Origin: Brevundimonas nasdae
GTDB taxonomy: Bacteria; Pseudomonadota; Alphaproteobacteria; Caulobacterales; Caulobacteraceae
NCBI RefSeq assembly: GCF_016654005.1
Contig: NZ_JAEPWN010000003.1
Coordinates: 186,001-250,000 of the forward strand
Length of the DNA: 64,000 nt
Reading direction: 5' to 3'
The first letter of the stretch is position 1. Each line of letters starts with the position of its first letter. Both the position numbers and the translations under genes were made by a program. Of the stretch, positions 49,723 to 61,166 are shown one piece after another. Below the pieces are notes generated by a model. It worked only from the letters and a program-made list of their open reading frames with translations. It was not told the DNA's origin and searched no databases.

Positions 49723-51521
49723 AAAACGAGAATTCGCGCAACACGATCATCTTCATCGTGTGCTCGGTATTGATCCTGGGGATCTACTGGCTGACCGTCC
49801 TGCGCCCGCAGGCCGAACGCCGCGCTGTCATTCAGCAGGCGCAGGCCGAGCAGAAGACCCAGACCGACATCAACGCCGGTCAGACCAGCCAGAGCCCCGT
49901 AGGCTCGACCTATGTCGCCGACCGGGGCCAGGCCCTGGCGACGGCGGCGCGCGTGCCGATCCAGTCGGGCACCCTGAAGGGTTCGCTGTCGCTGCAGGGC
50001 GCGCGCATCGATGACCTGTTCCTGACCGACTACAAAGAAACCCAGGACAAGCCCGAGCCGGTCGAGCTGTTCCGCCCGCAAGGGATGCAGAACGCCTATT
50101 TCGCCCAGTTCGGCTGGACCGGCCCCAATGTCGCGGGCGGCGTCCCCGGCCCCAACACGGTCTGGCGTCTGACCAATGGCGCCACCCTGACGCCGACCAC
50201 CCCGGTCACCCTGACCTGGGATAATGAGCAGGGTCTGCGCTTCACCCGCGTGGTGTCGGTTGACGACAAATACGTCTTCTCGATCCAGGACACGGTTCAG
50301 AACCTGGGAACCCAGGCCATCACCATCGCCCCGTACGGCAGCGTCCAGCGTCAGGGCGTGCCGCCCGCAGCTGGTTCGTCGCACATCGTCCACGAGGGCG
50401 CGATCGGCACCTTCGGCAAGCCCGGCGCCTATCGCACCGAGCAGAAGAAGTACAAGGACTGGCTGAAAGAGCCGCGCATCGCCAACGCCTCGACGGGCGG
50501 CTGGCTGGGCATCACCGACAAATACTGGCTGGCGGCCCTGCTGCCTCAGCAGGACGAGGCGGTCGAAACCGAATTCCGCGTCCGTGACGTCAATGGCGGC
50601 CAGCAGCTGGAAGCCAATGTGCTTGGCGCGACCCGCACCATCCAGCCGGGCGCGACCGCGACCGAGACCCAGCGCCTGTTCGCCGGGGTCAAGCGCGCCG
50701 AGGTCCTGAAGACCTATGAGGACAGCCTGCACCTGCCGCGCTTCGTCTATGCGATCGACTGGGGCATGTTCTGGTTCCTGACGCGTCCGATCTTCTGGAT
50801 CCTGGAGAACGTCTATGCGGTGGTCGGCAGCTTCGGCATCGCGATTCTGGCCCTGACGGTCATCGTCAAGCTGGTCATGTTCCCGCTGGCCAACAACGCC
50901 TACGCCAGCATGTCCAAGATGCGGAACCTCCAGCCCAAGATGGAGGAGATCAAGAAGCGCTTCAAAGACGATCCGCAGAAGCAGCAACAGGAGACGATGG
51001 CCCTGTACAAGAACGAGAAGATCAACCCGGTCGCCGGTTGTCTTCCGCTCCTGCTGCAGATCCCGGTCTTCTACGCTCTGTACAAGGTGCTGACGGTGAC
51101 CATCGAAATGCGTCACCAGCCGTTCCTGGGCTTCATCCACGACCTTTCGGCGCGTGACCCGTCGTCGATCTGGAACCTGTTCGGCCTGATCCCGTGGGAT
51201 CCGGCGGCGGCGCCCCTGATCGGCGGCCTGCTGGCCGGTCCGCTGCACCTGGGCCTGCTGGCCATCGCCTATGGTCTGACCATGTGGCTGCAGACGGCGA
51301 TGAACCCGCCGGCGGCCGATCCGGTCCAGCGCCAGATCTTCCAGTTCATGCCGCTGATCTTCACCTTCATCATGGCGCCGTTCGCGGCGGGCCTGCTGGT
51401 CTACTGGGCCTGGTCGAACATCCTGACCATCCTGCAGCAGTACGTCATCATGCACCGCTACAAGGCAGAAAACCCCATCGACAGCTTCATCGCCCGGTTC
51501 AAGAAACCGAAGCCCGCGTGA
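49719..51521 (+). CDS. yidC: Membrane protein insertase YidC
   Basis: This 600-residue insertase folds and inserts inner-membrane proteins, alone or with SecYEG. The N-terminal anchor is at about residues 8-27. A large periplasmic beta domain (about residues 60-340) follows, then the conserved hydrophobic core with K-L-V-M-F-P-L-A near residue 387, the C1 cytoplasmic loop ([11 protein letters not shown]) and four further helices. The start overlaps the rnpA stop. Confidence 0.97.
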   Translation: MKNENSRNTIIFIVCSVLILGIYWLTVLRPQAERRAVIQQAQAEQKTQTDINAGQTSQSPVGSTYVADRGQALATAARVPIQSGTLKGSLSLQGARIDDLFLTDYKETQDKPEPVELFRPQGMQNAYFAQFGWTGPNVAGGVPGPNTVWRLTNGATLTPTTPVTLTWDNEQGLRFTRVVSVDDKYVFSIQDTVQNLGTQAITIAPYGSVQRQGVPPAAGSSHIVHEGAIGTFGKPGAYRTEQKKYKDWLKEPRIANASTGGWLGITDKYWLAALLPQQDEAVETEFRVRDVNGGQQLEANVLGATRTIQPGATATETQRLFAGVKRAEVLKTYEDSLHLPRFVYAIDWGMFWFLTRPIFWILENVYAVVGSFGIAILALTVIVKLVMFPLANNAYASMSKMRNLQPKMEEIKKRFKDDPQKQQQETMALYKNEKINPVAGCLPLLLQIPVFYALYKVLTVTIEMRHQPFLGFIHDLSARDPSSIWNLFGLIPWDPAAAPLIGGLLAGPLHLGLLAIAYGLTMWLQTAMNPPAADPVQRQIFQFMPLIFTFIMAPFAAGLLVYWAWSNILTILQQYVIMHRYKAENPIDSFIARFKKPKPA

Positions 51522-52171
51522 CCGACGAAACCGACTTCACGCCCGAAGACATCGAGGCCGCGCGCATCCTGTTCGCGCGGCCCGCGACCTTCATCATGGG
51601 CGCGGCCAAGATCGAGCAGCTGCCTGATCCCGACCTGCCGGAAATCGCCTTTGCGGGCCGTTCCAACGTGGGCAAATCCAGCCTGATCAACGGTCTGGTG
51701 GGCATGCACAAGCTGGCCCGCGCCTCCAACGAGCCGGGCCGCACGCGCGAGGTCAACTTCTTCGATCTGGACGGAAGGCTGCGTCTGGTCGACCTGCCCG
51801 GCTATGGCTGGGCCAAGGCGTCCAAGACCACGGTCAAGAAGTTCCAGGACCTGGGCCGCGACTATTTGCGCGGCCGGGTGACGCTGAAGCGCGTCTATCT
51901 GCTGATCGACAGCCGTCACGGCCTCAAGAGCGTCGACGCCGAGGCGCTGGACGCGCTGGACCTGGCCGCCGTCAGCTATCAGATCGTCCTGACCAAGGCC
52001 GATAAGCTGAAGAAGGGCGAGGGCGAAAAGGTTCAGGAGGCCACGCTGAAGGCCATCTCCAAACGCCCCGCCGCCTTCCCGGTGGTGGCCCTGACCTCAT
52101 CCGAGAAAGGGCTGGGCCTTCCCGAACTGCGCGCCGAGATCATGCGCACCACCGGCGCGACGCTGGACTGA
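51518..52171 (+). CDS. engB: Ribosome biogenesis GTPase EngB/YihA
   Basis: A GTG start at 51518 overlaps the yidC stop by four bases; the frame upstream of it is a yidC shadow. This 217-residue GTPase has G1 G-R-S-N-V-G-K-S-S near residue 46, G3 D-L-P-G-Y-G near residue 93 and G4 T-K-A-D near residue 159. EngB-type GTPases help assemble the 50S subunit. It completes the coupled rnpA-yidC-engB cluster. Confidence 0.96.
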   Translation: MTDETDFTPEDIEAARILFARPATFIMGAAKIEQLPDPDLPEIAFAGRSNVGKSSLINGLVGMHKLARASNEPGRTREVNFFDLDGRLRLVDLPGYGWAKASKTTVKKFQDLGRDYLRGRVTLKRVYLLIDSRHGLKSVDAEALDALDLAAVSYQIVLTKADKLKKGEGEKVQEATLKAISKRPAAFPVVALTSSEKGLGLPELRAEIMRTTGATLD

Positions 52172-52220
52172 TTTCGTCATCCTCGGGGTCGTCCCGAAGA
52201 GGACAGGCGGGAATACGAAA

Positions 52221-52248
52221 AAGGCCCGGAGAGCGATCTCCGGGCCTT
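52221..52248. terminator. Intrinsic terminator between convergent engB and M16 peptidase genes
   Basis: AAGGCCCGGAGA and TCTCCGGGCCTT form a perfect 12-bp stem with a 4-base loop (52221-52248), preceded by an A run (52217-52222). It can end transcripts from either side, since A residues flank one side and T residues the other. Confidence 0.8.
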
Positions 52249-52271
52249 CGTCGTTCTGGTTGTGAGCGGTC

Positions 52272-55115
52272 TTATTGCGTCGCTGCGGCCCGCACCTCGA
52301 CCGGGATGCCCAGGGCGTCCAGCTGAGGCTTGACCACCGAGGCGTCGCCCACGACCACCCAGACGAAGCGCGACGGATCGATCGCGGCCTTGGCGGCGGC
52401 GTCCAGCTGGGCCGTCGTCAGGGCGTTGGTGCGCGCCGCCACCGTTTCCGGATAGTTGTCCGGGCGGCCCAGCAGGTCGTTGGAGCGCAGGGCGCTCAGC
52501 ACCGCGCCGGAGGTCTCATAGCTGCCCGCCAGACGACGCGTATTGCCGTTGATCGTGCGCTGCAGTTCGTCTGGGGTGACGCCCTTTCCGCCCTTCAGGA
52601 AGTCGTTGAACTGCTGGTTCAAGGCTTCAATGGCGGGCCCGGTCTTGTCGGCCTGCACCGGGGCGGTGACCAGATAGGGCACGCGGCCGCGGAAGCCTGC
52701 GACCGAGGCGTTAACGCCGTACGACCAGCTCTTGGTCTCACGCAGGTCCGTGTTGATGCGGGACAGGAAGTCGTTGCCCAGCACATTGTTGGCCGCGTTC
52801 AGGACCAGCAGGTCGTCGGTGCCCGAGGCCGCAAGAACCTCGCCGCCCAGGATATAGGACTGGGGCGACTGCGGACGGTCGATCAGCACGATACGCGCCG
52901 TGGTCGCCGGGATCGGGGCCGAGAAGTCCTTGACCGGCTTGGCCGATGCGGGCGGGACCCACTGGCCCAGCTGGGCGTTTAGGACCGGCAGGATATCCGC
53001 CAGCGGCTTGTCCGAAACCACGAAGATCTTGGCGCTGTCCGGGCGGATCCACTTGGCGTATTCGGTGCGGATGTCGGCCTCGGTGATCGAGCGGATGCTG
53101 GCCTCGTCGCCATTGCCGCTGAACGGACGGCCATAGGGGCTGGCCGCGCCATAGATCAGTTCAGGCAGGGCGCGGTTGGCCAGGGCGGCGGGCTGGGTGC
53201 GTTCCGCCGCGATCTGGGCCAGACGGGTGGCGCGCAGCCGCTCCAGCTCCGCCGGGGCCAGGGCCGGGCGGCGGATCACATCGGCCAGCAGGGCGACCGA
53301 GGCGTCCAGGTTGGGCGACAGGGCGTCCAGGGAGATCACCGAACGGTCCATGCTGGCGCCGGTCGAGATGCGGGCGCCCAGGGCTTCCTGGGCCTCGGCC
53401 AGCTGGGTGGCGTTCAGGGTGCGGGTGCCCTCGTCCATCAGGTCCAGCATCAGGCTTTGCAGGCCCAGCTTGGAGGGGGCGTCGGCGGCCAGACCCGCAT
53501 CGAACTCCACGGCGATCTTGGTCGTCGGCACGGCGGCGCGCTGGGCGTAGATCACCTCCGTGCCGTTCACCAGTTCGGTGCGCTGTACGGCGGGGAAGTC
53601 GATGTTGGCGACCTGGCCGATTTCAGGCTTGGCCATGCGCGCCACCCGCTCGATGGGTGGGGCGGGCGTGTGGTTGGCGCCTGACGGCGCCGCGGCGGCC
53701 TCGACATAGGCTTCACGCTCGCCCGGCAGGGTCACGGCGGTGAAGGACGGACGGGTCAGCCATTTCTGCAGCGCGGCCTGGACCTGGGCCGGGGTGACCG
53801 AGGCGTAGGCCGCCAGGGTCTTCTTGTAGAACTCTGGATCGCCTGCGTAGAGCTGACCTTCGGCCAGGGCGACGGCCTTGCCGCCGAAGCCGCCGACCTG
53901 CTCCAGGCCCTTGATGCGGTTGGCGAGATACTGGGTCGCGACGCGGTTGATCTCGTCCTGGGTCGGACCGTTGGCGATCAGGCCGTTCAGGATGCCCAGG
54001 ATGCGCTGTTCGACGGCGGCGGGGTCTTCGCCCGGCTTCACATCGGCCTGGATGTCGAAGATGCTGACGCGCTGGAAGTCGGAGACGCTGGAGCTGACCG
54101 CGACGGCGGTCTGGTCGCCGCGCACCAGTTCGTTGTCCAGACGCGAGCTGGCCAGGCCGCCCAGAACCGATGCGCCGACGCTCAGCGGCACCAGATCGGG
54201 GTCGGTCAGGCCGGGCACGGCCCAGCTGATGTTGATGCGGGTGTTGGATACCCGGTCATGCATGGTCTGGCGCACCGGCGCGGGCAGGGTCGGCACGGCG
54301 GCCTGGGCCGGATTGTTGACCGGACCCGCAGGAATGGGGCCGAAATACTTCTGCGTCAGCTCGCGCGCCTTTTCGGGCGTGATGTCGCCCGCCAGCACCA
54401 GGATCGAGTTGTTGGGGCCGTAGTTGGAGCGGAACCAGTCGCGCACCGTCTGCATCGAGGCGGCGTCCAGATCGGCCATCGAACCGATGGTCGAGTGGCG
54501 ATAGGGATGGCCGTCGGGGAAGAGGGCTTCCAGCTGGGCGTATTCGAACAGGCCATAGGGCTGGTTGTCGCCCTGGCGTTTCTCGTTCTGGACGACGCCG
54601 CGCTGCAGATCGAGCGTCTCCTGGCTGATGGCGCCCAGCATGTAGCCCATGCGGTCGCTTTCCAGGAACAGGGCCTGTTCCAGCGCCGGGGTGGGGACGG
54701 TCTCGAAATAGTTGGTGCGGTCGAACCAGGTCGTGCCGTTCATGTCCGTCGCGCCCATGTTGCGCATCGGGGTGAAATAGCTGCCGGGCGCATTCTCGGA
54801 GCCGCCGAACATCAGATGCTCGAACAGGTGGGCGAAGCCGGTCTTGCCGGCCGGTTCGTCCTTGGAGCCGACGTTGTACCACACCGACACCGCCACCACC
54901 GGGGCCTTGTGATCCTCATGCACCAGAACGGTCAGGCCGTTGGGCAGGGTGAACTTAGTGTAGGGGATGTCCACTTCGCGGACCAGTTCCGACACCGGCG
55001 CGGCGCGCAGGGCGGGCGCGGCGGCCTGGGCGGATGCGGTCGGAGGCGTCAGGGCCAGAACCGGAGTGGCCACGGCCGTCAAGGCGGCGATGGCGACGAG
55101 AGGGGCGAAACGCAT
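52272..55115 (-). CDS. M16-family zinc metallopeptidase (two-domain)
   Basis: This 947-residue periplasmic or secreted peptidase has a signal peptide (M-R-F-A-P-L-V-A-I-A-A-L-T...V-L-A). It has two M16 halves. The N-terminal half carries the zinc motif H-L-F-E-H near residue 95 with a downstream Glu. The C-terminal half lacks H-x-x-E-H and is the non-catalytic clamp, as in pitrilysin-type enzymes. It degrades peptides in the envelope; the natural substrate is not known. It is convergent with engB. Confidence 0.92.
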   Translation of the reverse strand: MRFAPLVAIAALTAVATPVLALTPPTASAQAAAPALRAAPVSELVREVDIPYTKFTLPNGLTVLVHEDHKAPVVAVSVWYNVGSKDEPAGKTGFAHLFEHLMFGGSENAPGSYFTPMRNMGATDMNGTTWFDRTNYFETVPTPALEQALFLESDRMGYMLGAISQETLDLQRGVVQNEKRQGDNQPYGLFEYAQLEALFPDGHPYRHSTIGSMADLDAASMQTVRDWFRSNYGPNNSILVLAGDITPEKARELTQKYFGPIPAGPVNNPAQAAVPTLPAPVRQTMHDRVSNTRINISWAVPGLTDPDLVPLSVGASVLGGLASSRLDNELVRGDQTAVAVSSSVSDFQRVSIFDIQADVKPGEDPAAVEQRILGILNGLIANGPTQDEINRVATQYLANRIKGLEQVGGFGGKAVALAEGQLYAGDPEFYKKTLAAYASVTPAQVQAALQKWLTRPSFTAVTLPGEREAYVEAAAAPSGANHTPAPPIERVARMAKPEIGQVANIDFPAVQRTELVNGTEVIYAQRAAVPTTKIAVEFDAGLAADAPSKLGLQSLMLDLMDEGTRTLNATQLAEAQEALGARISTGASMDRSVISLDALSPNLDASVALLADVIRRPALAPAELERLRATRLAQIAAERTQPAALANRALPELIYGAASPYGRPFSGNGDEASIRSITEADIRTEYAKWIRPDSAKIFVVSDKPLADILPVLNAQLGQWVPPASAKPVKDFSAPIPATTARIVLIDRPQSPQSYILGGEVLAASGTDDLLVLNAANNVLGNDFLSRINTDLRETKSWSYGVNASVAGFRGRVPYLVTAPVQADKTGPAIEALNQQFNDFLKGGKGVTPDELQRTINGNTRRLAGSYETSGAVLSALRSNDLLGRPDNYPETVAARTNALTTAQLDAAAKAAIDPSRFVWVVVGDASVVKPQLDALGIPVEVRAAATQ

Positions 55116-55335
55116 GGGCGTCTCCTAAAATTTCAGGTGACCCCGACCTTAGCGACCCCTGTTCCTTAGGCAACGTGGCGTAATCAACATGAACAAAGGT
55201 TCATCTTCGTGATGTGTCGGCAGAGGCGACGTGCGCGAAACTGGTCACGACAAGCCAAGGCCGCGCCCGCGACTGACGGGGGCGGACAGATCGTTTTGAT
55301 CCAGCCGATATCAAGCTGGGCTTTGATCTTGATCG

Positions 55336-55366
55336 ACGGGCGTTGAAACTCGACTTCAACGCCCGT
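55336..55366 (-). terminator. Stem-loop downstream of the bkd operon
   Basis: ACGGGCGTTGAA (55336-55347) and TTCAACGCCCGT (55355-55366) form a perfect 12-bp stem with a 7-base loop, about 30 bases past the lpd stop. There is no T run, so it may be a transcript end or an RNA-stabilising hairpin. The gap 55116-55396 otherwise shows nothing clear. Confidence 0.5.
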
Positions 55367-55396
55367 GCGGAAAATCTGGTCTTAGGTCAGCCGCGG

Positions 55397-56806
55397 CTAG
55401 ATGTGGATCGCGTGGCCCAGGGCGCGCAGGGACGCCTCGTGGAAGGCTTCGCCCAGGGTCGGATGGACGTGGATCACGCCCGCCACATCCTCCAGCACCG
55501 CGCCCATCTCCAGCATCTGGGCGAAGCTGTTCGACAGTTCCGACACATGCTGGCCCACCGCCTGGATGCCCAGGATTCGGTGATCGGCCCTGGACGCGAT
55601 GACCCGCACGAAGCCGCCGTCCTCGCCTGCCTCGATGGCCAGGGCGCGGCCGATGGCGGCGAAGGGGAAGACGGCCTGGATCACGTCGTCGCGGCCCTCG
55701 ACGTCCTGCGGTCCCACGCCTGCGGAGACGATCTCCGGCTCGGTGAAACAGACGGCGGCGATGGTGACGGGATCGAAGATGCGGTCATGACCCGCAATGA
55801 TTTCGGCGACGACCTCGCCCTGGGCCGAGCCCTTGTGCGCCAGCATGGGTTCGCCGGTCAGGTCGCCGACGGCCCAGACGTTCTTCATGGAGGTGGCGCA
55901 GCGCTGGTCGATCTTCACGAACGGCCCGGCCATGGCCACGCCCATATTCTCCAGACCCCAGCCCTGGGTGCGGGGCTTGCGGCCCACGGTGACCAGAACC
56001 TTGTCGGCGTCCAGCTGCAGCGGCGCGCCGTCCCTGGTGGTGACGTTCAGTTTGCCCCCTCCCTGCTCAGAAGGGCCGAAGCCGCCCGCGCGGGCGCCCA
56101 GATGCAGCTCGACGCCATGGCTGCTCAGCCACTTGGCGACCGGATCGGTCAGGGCCTTGTCATAGAGGGGCAGCAGGCGGTCGGCCATTTCGACGATGGC
56201 CACCTCGGCGCCCAGTTTGCGGAAGGCGATGCCCAGCTCCAGCCCGATATAGCCGCCGCCGACGACGACCAGCTTCTTGGGAACCTCGGGCAGGCTGAGC
56301 GCCTCGGTGGACGAGATGACGTCGCCGCCGAAGGGCAGGAAGGGCAGTTCGACCGGCTCGGACCCCGTCGCCAGGATGACGTGTTCGGCGGTGATCTTCA
56401 CCTCGCCATCGTCGGTCGTGACCACGCAGGTCTTGGCGTCCTCGAAGTTCGCCCAGCCCTTGATGACCTTGACCTTGGCCTTCTTCAGCAGGGCCGCGAC
56501 CCCATTGTTCAGTTTACGGACGATCCCGTCCTTCCATTCGACCGTCTGTTTCAGGTCGATGCCGGGCGCCGCCGCCGTAATGCCCAGCGTCCCGCCGCTG
56601 GCCGCCTTGGCCACCGTTTCGAACTTGCCCGCCGCATGGATGATGGCCTTCGACGGGATGCAGCCGACGTTCAGACAGGTGCCGCCCAGCCCGTCTCCGC
56701 CATCCACCAGCACGGTCTCCAGCCCGAGCTGGCCGCAGCGGATGCCCGCGACATAGCCGCCGGTGCCCGCGCCGATGATCAGGACTTTGGTTTTGATCTG
56801 CTGCAT
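55397..56806 (-). CDS. lpdA: Dihydrolipoamide dehydrogenase (E3)
   Basis: This 469-residue flavoenzyme reoxidises dihydrolipoamide using NAD+. The start is ATG 56806. FAD motif G-A-G-T-G-G is near residue 12, the redox disulfide G-G-T-C-L-N-V-G-C near residue 44, and the NAD motif G-G-G-Y-I-G near residue 184. The C-terminal H-x-H-P-T-L-x-E catalytic segment is present (H-V-H-P-T-L-G-E). As last gene of the bkd operon it supplies E3 to the branched-chain complex and may serve others. Confidence 0.97.
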   Translation of the reverse strand: MQQIKTKVLIIGAGTGGYVAGIRCGQLGLETVLVDGGDGLGGTCLNVGCIPSKAIIHAAGKFETVAKAASGGTLGITAAAPGIDLKQTVEWKDGIVRKLNNGVAALLKKAKVKVIKGWANFEDAKTCVVTTDDGEVKITAEHVILATGSEPVELPFLPFGGDVISSTEALSLPEVPKKLVVVGGGYIGLELGIAFRKLGAEVAIVEMADRLLPLYDKALTDPVAKWLSSHGVELHLGARAGGFGPSEQGGGKLNVTTRDGAPLQLDADKVLVTVGRKPRTQGWGLENMGVAMAGPFVKIDQRCATSMKNVWAVGDLTGEPMLAHKGSAQGEVVAEIIAGHDRIFDPVTIAAVCFTEPEIVSAGVGPQDVEGRDDVIQAVFPFAAIGRALAIEAGEDGGFVRVIASRADHRILGIQAVGQHVSELSNSFAQMLEMGAVLEDVAGVIHVHPTLGEAFHEASLRALGHAIHI

Positions 56807-56821
56807 CGTTCGTTCCGTTTG

Positions 56822-56975
56822 TCTCCCTCTCCCCATGGGAGAGGGCTTGAGCGCACGGCGGCGTCTGCCGTCGTCCTGTCGCGAAAGGGTAAGGGGCCGG
56901 TGTCTGATCGTTTAAACCGAACCCTCATCCGTCTCGCTGCGCGAGCCACCTTCTCCCTGCGGGAGAAGGAAGCGG
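56822..56975. repeat. Pair of CCTTCTCCC-type hairpins between E3 and E2 genes
   Basis: CCCTCTCCC (56825-56833) with GGGAGAGGG (56837-56845), and CCTTCTCCC (56949-56957) with GGGAGAAGG (56961-56969), are perfect 9-bp stems with 3-base loops. They flank a 100-bp spacer. The element has the look of an interspersed repeat and lies inside the bkd operon, between lpdA and the E2 gene. A shorter relative (CCCTCCC...GGGAGGG) occurs at 62592-62611. Confidence 0.7.
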
Positions 56976-56976
56976 T

Positions 56977-58626
56977 TCACCCCATCCACAAGGTCGCCGG
57001 GTTCTCCAGCAGCCCCTTGATCCGCTGGACGAAGACCGCCGCGTCATGGCCGTCGACGATGCGGTGATCGAAGCTGGAGGACAGGTTCATCATCTTGCGC
57101 ACGACCATCTGCCCGTCCTTGACCACGACCCGTTCGGCGATCTTGTTGGGGCCGATGATGGCGACCTCGGGGTGGTTGATGATCGGGGTGTGCACCACCC
57201 CGCCCAGGGTGCCCAACGAGGTGATGGTGATGGTCGAGCCGCTCAACTCCTCACGCTTGGCCGAGCCGTCCTTGGCCGCGCCGGAGACGCGGGCGATCTC
57301 GAGAGCGGTGGCGTAGGGGTCCAGCGCCTCGGCGTGGCGCACCACCGGCACCATCAGCCCGTTCGGCGTCTGGGCGGCGATGCCCAGATGCACGGCGGCG
57401 TGCTGGGTCAGGACGCCCGCCTCGTCGTCATAGGTGGCGTTGATCTGCGGCTGGTCGCGCAGGGCGACCACGATGGCGCGGGCGATGAAGGGCAGGAGGT
57501 TCAGCTTGGGCTGGTCCTTGGCCCTGGTGGTGTTCAAATGGGCGCGAAGCTCCTCCAGCGCCGTGACGTCGATCTCTTCCACATAGGTGATGTGGGGGAT
57601 GCGGCGCACGCTTTCGGCAATCTTCTCCGCGATCTTGCGGCGCAGGCCGATGATGCGGACCTCGGTGGCGCCCTCCGCCTTGGCGTAGGTTGAACCGCCT
57701 GCTGCGGGGGCGGACGCGGGGACCGATCCGCCGCGCGCGATGAAGCCGTCCAGATCCTCGTGGGTGATTCGTCCCGCAGGACCGGATCCCGGCACGAAGG
57801 TCAGATCGACGCCCAGATCACGCGCGCGGTGGCGCACGGCGGGCGAGGCGGACGGGCGCTCGCCCGGCGCACGGCCGGTCAGGGCGGGGACGGGCTTTGC
57901 GTACTGAGCCGTTGCAGCAGGCGCGCTCTTGACGACCGGCGCCGGGGCGGGCGCATCGACCTTGGGCGCGGCGGCGGGGATGCTCGCGGAGGCAGCGGAG
58001 ACATTGCCCTTGCCCTCGACATTGAACGACACCAGCGGGCCGCCGACCGGCACCTGCTGACCCGCTCCGCCGTGCAGGACCACGACGGTTCCAGCGACGG
58101 GCGAGGTGATCTCGACCGTGGCCTTGTCAGTCATGATGTCGGCGATGATCTGGTCTTCCTCGACAGCGTCGCCGACCTTGACGTGCCAGCCGACCAGTTC
58201 GGCCTCGGCGGTGCCTTCGCCGACGTCGGGCAGTTTGAAGACATAGTTGCCAGCGACTTCGACGGCAGGCGCCGGGGCGACAGTCGCTGCCTTGGATGCA
58301 GGCTGGGATGCAGGCTTGGGCGCGGCTTCTGCGGCGGGTTTTGGCGCAGGGGTTTCTGCGGGCGCGTCGGCGGCGTTGCCCGCACCCTCGACCTCGAACT
58401 CGACCAGGGGGCCGCGCACAGGGATCATCTGGCCGGGTTCGCCGTGGATGGCGACGACCTTGCCCGAGACGGGGGCGGTGATCTCGACCGTAGCCTTGTC
58501 GGTCATGACATCGGCGACGATCTGGTCTTCCTCGACCTGGTCGCCGACCTTGACGTGCCAGCCGACCAGTTCGGCCTCGGCGGTGCCTTCGCCCACGTCG
58601 GGCAGTTTGAAGACGAAACGACCCAT
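56977..58626 (-). CDS. bkdB: Branched-chain 2-oxoacid dehydrogenase E2 (two lipoyl domains)
   Basis: This 549-residue acyltransferase core has two tandem lipoyl domains (about residues 3-80 and 128-205). Each has the lipoylated lysine in T-D-K-A-T-V-E and a near-identical G-E-G-T-A-E-A-E-L-V-G-W-H-V-K-V-G-D. Linkers are Ala/Pro/Lys-rich. The E1/E3-binding domain is near residue 265 (A-V-R-H-R-A-R-D-L-G-V-D-L), and the catalytic H in S-F-D-H-R-I-V-D-G near residue 520 is intact. The duplicated lipoyl domain is shared at DNA level as well. Confidence 0.93.
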   Translation of the reverse strand: MGRFVFKLPDVGEGTAEAELVGWHVKVGDQVEEDQIVADVMTDKATVEITAPVSGKVVAIHGEPGQMIPVRGPLVEFEVEGAGNAADAPAETPAPKPAAEAAPKPASQPASKAATVAPAPAVEVAGNYVFKLPDVGEGTAEAELVGWHVKVGDAVEEDQIIADIMTDKATVEITSPVAGTVVVLHGGAGQQVPVGGPLVSFNVEGKGNVSAASASIPAAAPKVDAPAPAPVVKSAPAATAQYAKPVPALTGRAPGERPSASPAVRHRARDLGVDLTFVPGSGPAGRITHEDLDGFIARGGSVPASAPAAGGSTYAKAEGATEVRIIGLRRKIAEKIAESVRRIPHITYVEEIDVTALEELRAHLNTTRAKDQPKLNLLPFIARAIVVALRDQPQINATYDDEAGVLTQHAAVHLGIAAQTPNGLMVPVVRHAEALDPYATALEIARVSGAAKDGSAKREELSGSTITITSLGTLGGVVHTPIINHPEVAIIGPNKIAERVVVKDGQMVVRKMMNLSSSFDHRIVDGHDAAVFVQRIKGLLENPATLWMG

Positions 58627-58627
58627 C

Positions 58628-59767
<1,140 letters not shown>

Positions 59768-59769
59768 GA

Positions 59770-61017
59770 TCAGACCCCGACTTCGCGACGTTGTTCGACC
59801 AGGCGCCAGTCCTCGGTCGCATAGACCTCTTCGAACATGGTCTTCACGCTGGGACGCGACTGGCCCAGGGTGCCGATGGCCTCGGATTCCTTGCCCGCGG
59901 CGCGAACCTGTTCGACGGCGTCCTTCAGGGCTTGGGCGTGTTGCGCGTCGTCCCATTCGCCGATGACGGTCAGGTGCTGGCGCAGACGCTCCAGCGGATC
60001 GCCCAGCGGCCATTTCTCGTGCTCGTCGCCGGGGCGGTAGCGGCTGGGGTCGTCGGAGGTCGAGTGCGGGGCGCCGCGATAGGTGAACAGCTCGATCACC
60101 GTCGCGCCCTGGTTGGTCCGCGCGCGCTCCTCGGCCCACTGGGTCGCAGCCCAGACCGCCAGGAAGTCGTTGCCGTCCACACGCAGGGCCGGCAGGCCGT
60201 AACCGATGGCCTTGGAGGCGAAGGTGGTCTCAAGCCCCCCCGCGATGCCCATGAAGGACGAAATGGCCCACTGGTTGTTGACCACGTTCAGGATGACCGG
60301 GGCGCGATAGACCGAGGCGAAGGTCAGGGCGTTGTGGAAGTCGCCTTCCGCCGTCGCCCCGTCGCCGATCCAGCTGATGGCGATCTTGTCGTCGCCCTTG
60401 TAGGCGCTGGCCATGGCCCAGCCCACCGCCTGCGGCACCTGGGTGCCCAGATTGCCGCTGATGGTGAAGAAGCCGTAGTCCTTGGACGAATACATGATCG
60501 GCAGCTGGCGGCCTTTGATCGGGTCCGCCGCGTTCGAATAGATCTGGTTCATCATCTCGACCAGCGGATAGCCGCGCGCGATCAGAAGCCCCTGCTGGCG
60601 ATAGGTGGGGAAGCCCATGTCCTCGCGGCTGAGCACCATGCCCTGAGCCACGGCGATGGCCTCTTCGCCGGTGCACTTCATATAGAAGCTGGTCTTGCCC
60701 TGGCGGTGGGCGCGGTGCATCCGGTCGTCGAAGGCGCGCGTCAGGATCATGGCCTTGAGGCCGCGACGCAGCGTCTCAGGGTCCAGGCGCGGGTTCCACG
60801 GACCGACGGCGTGACCCTCGTCGTCCAGCACCCGAATCAGGCGGAAGGCCAGATCGCGCATTTCATAGGCCGTCGCGCCGACTTCAGGCCGTTCGACGGC
60901 GCCTGCAGCATCAAATTGCAGGTGGCTGAAATCCGGCGTGTCACCCGGTCGGCCAGAGGGTTCCGGCACGCGTAATGACAAGGCGTGACTGTTCTTTTTC
61001 ATGATTTTATCGTTCAT
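59770..61017 (-). CDS. bkdA1: Branched-chain 2-oxoacid dehydrogenase E1 alpha
   Basis: This 415-residue subunit is taken from ATG 61017; ATG 61002 is possible and the frame upstream overlaps the regulator region. The thiamine-diphosphate motif is G-D-G-A-T-A-E-G-D-F-H-N-A-L near residue 220. F-P-T-Y-R-Q-Q-G near residue 148 and the phosphate-free loop T-Y-R-G-A-P-H-S-T-S-D-D-P-S near residue 310 are diagnostic of the branched-chain rather than the pyruvate enzyme. It leads the operon with E1 beta, E2 and E3 and is divergent from an Lrp-type regulator. Confidence 0.95.
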   Translation of the reverse strand: MNDKIMKKNSHALSLRVPEPSGRPGDTPDFSHLQFDAAGAVERPEVGATAYEMRDLAFRLIRVLDDEGHAVGPWNPRLDPETLRRGLKAMILTRAFDDRMHRAHRQGKTSFYMKCTGEEAIAVAQGMVLSREDMGFPTYRQQGLLIARGYPLVEMMNQIYSNAADPIKGRQLPIMYSSKDYGFFTISGNLGTQVPQAVGWAMASAYKGDDKIAISWIGDGATAEGDFHNALTFASVYRAPVILNVVNNQWAISSFMGIAGGLETTFASKAIGYGLPALRVDGNDFLAVWAATQWAEERARTNQGATVIELFTYRGAPHSTSDDPSRYRPGDEHEKWPLGDPLERLRQHLTVIGEWDDAQHAQALKDAVEQVRAAGKESEAIGTLGQSRPSVKTMFEEVYATEDWRLVEQRREVGV

Positions 61018-61113
61018 GCGGGCGTCCAAGTCCGTTCGGGGGTCCGTCCGTGTTTCCTCTGGACGTTTGATATCACGGCGCCTAAGCAGGTGCTCGCTCA
61101 ATTTGACCTTGCT

Positions 61114-61134
61114 AAATCCCGATTTCGGGTATTT
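61114..61134. promoter_or_regulatory. Candidate Lrp-family operator between bkdA1 and its regulator
   Basis: CCCGATTTCGGG (61118-61129) is a near-perfect palindrome with A+T-rich flanks (AAAT before it, TATTTTATTT after it). It lies in the 149-bp region between the divergent bkd operon and the Lrp/AsnC-family gene. Lrp-family sites are typically A+T-flanked inverted repeats of this size, so this is a plausible control site for both. Confidence 0.5.
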
Positions 61135-61166
61135 TATTTCGCCATAACCACAATCGGAGAAACGCA

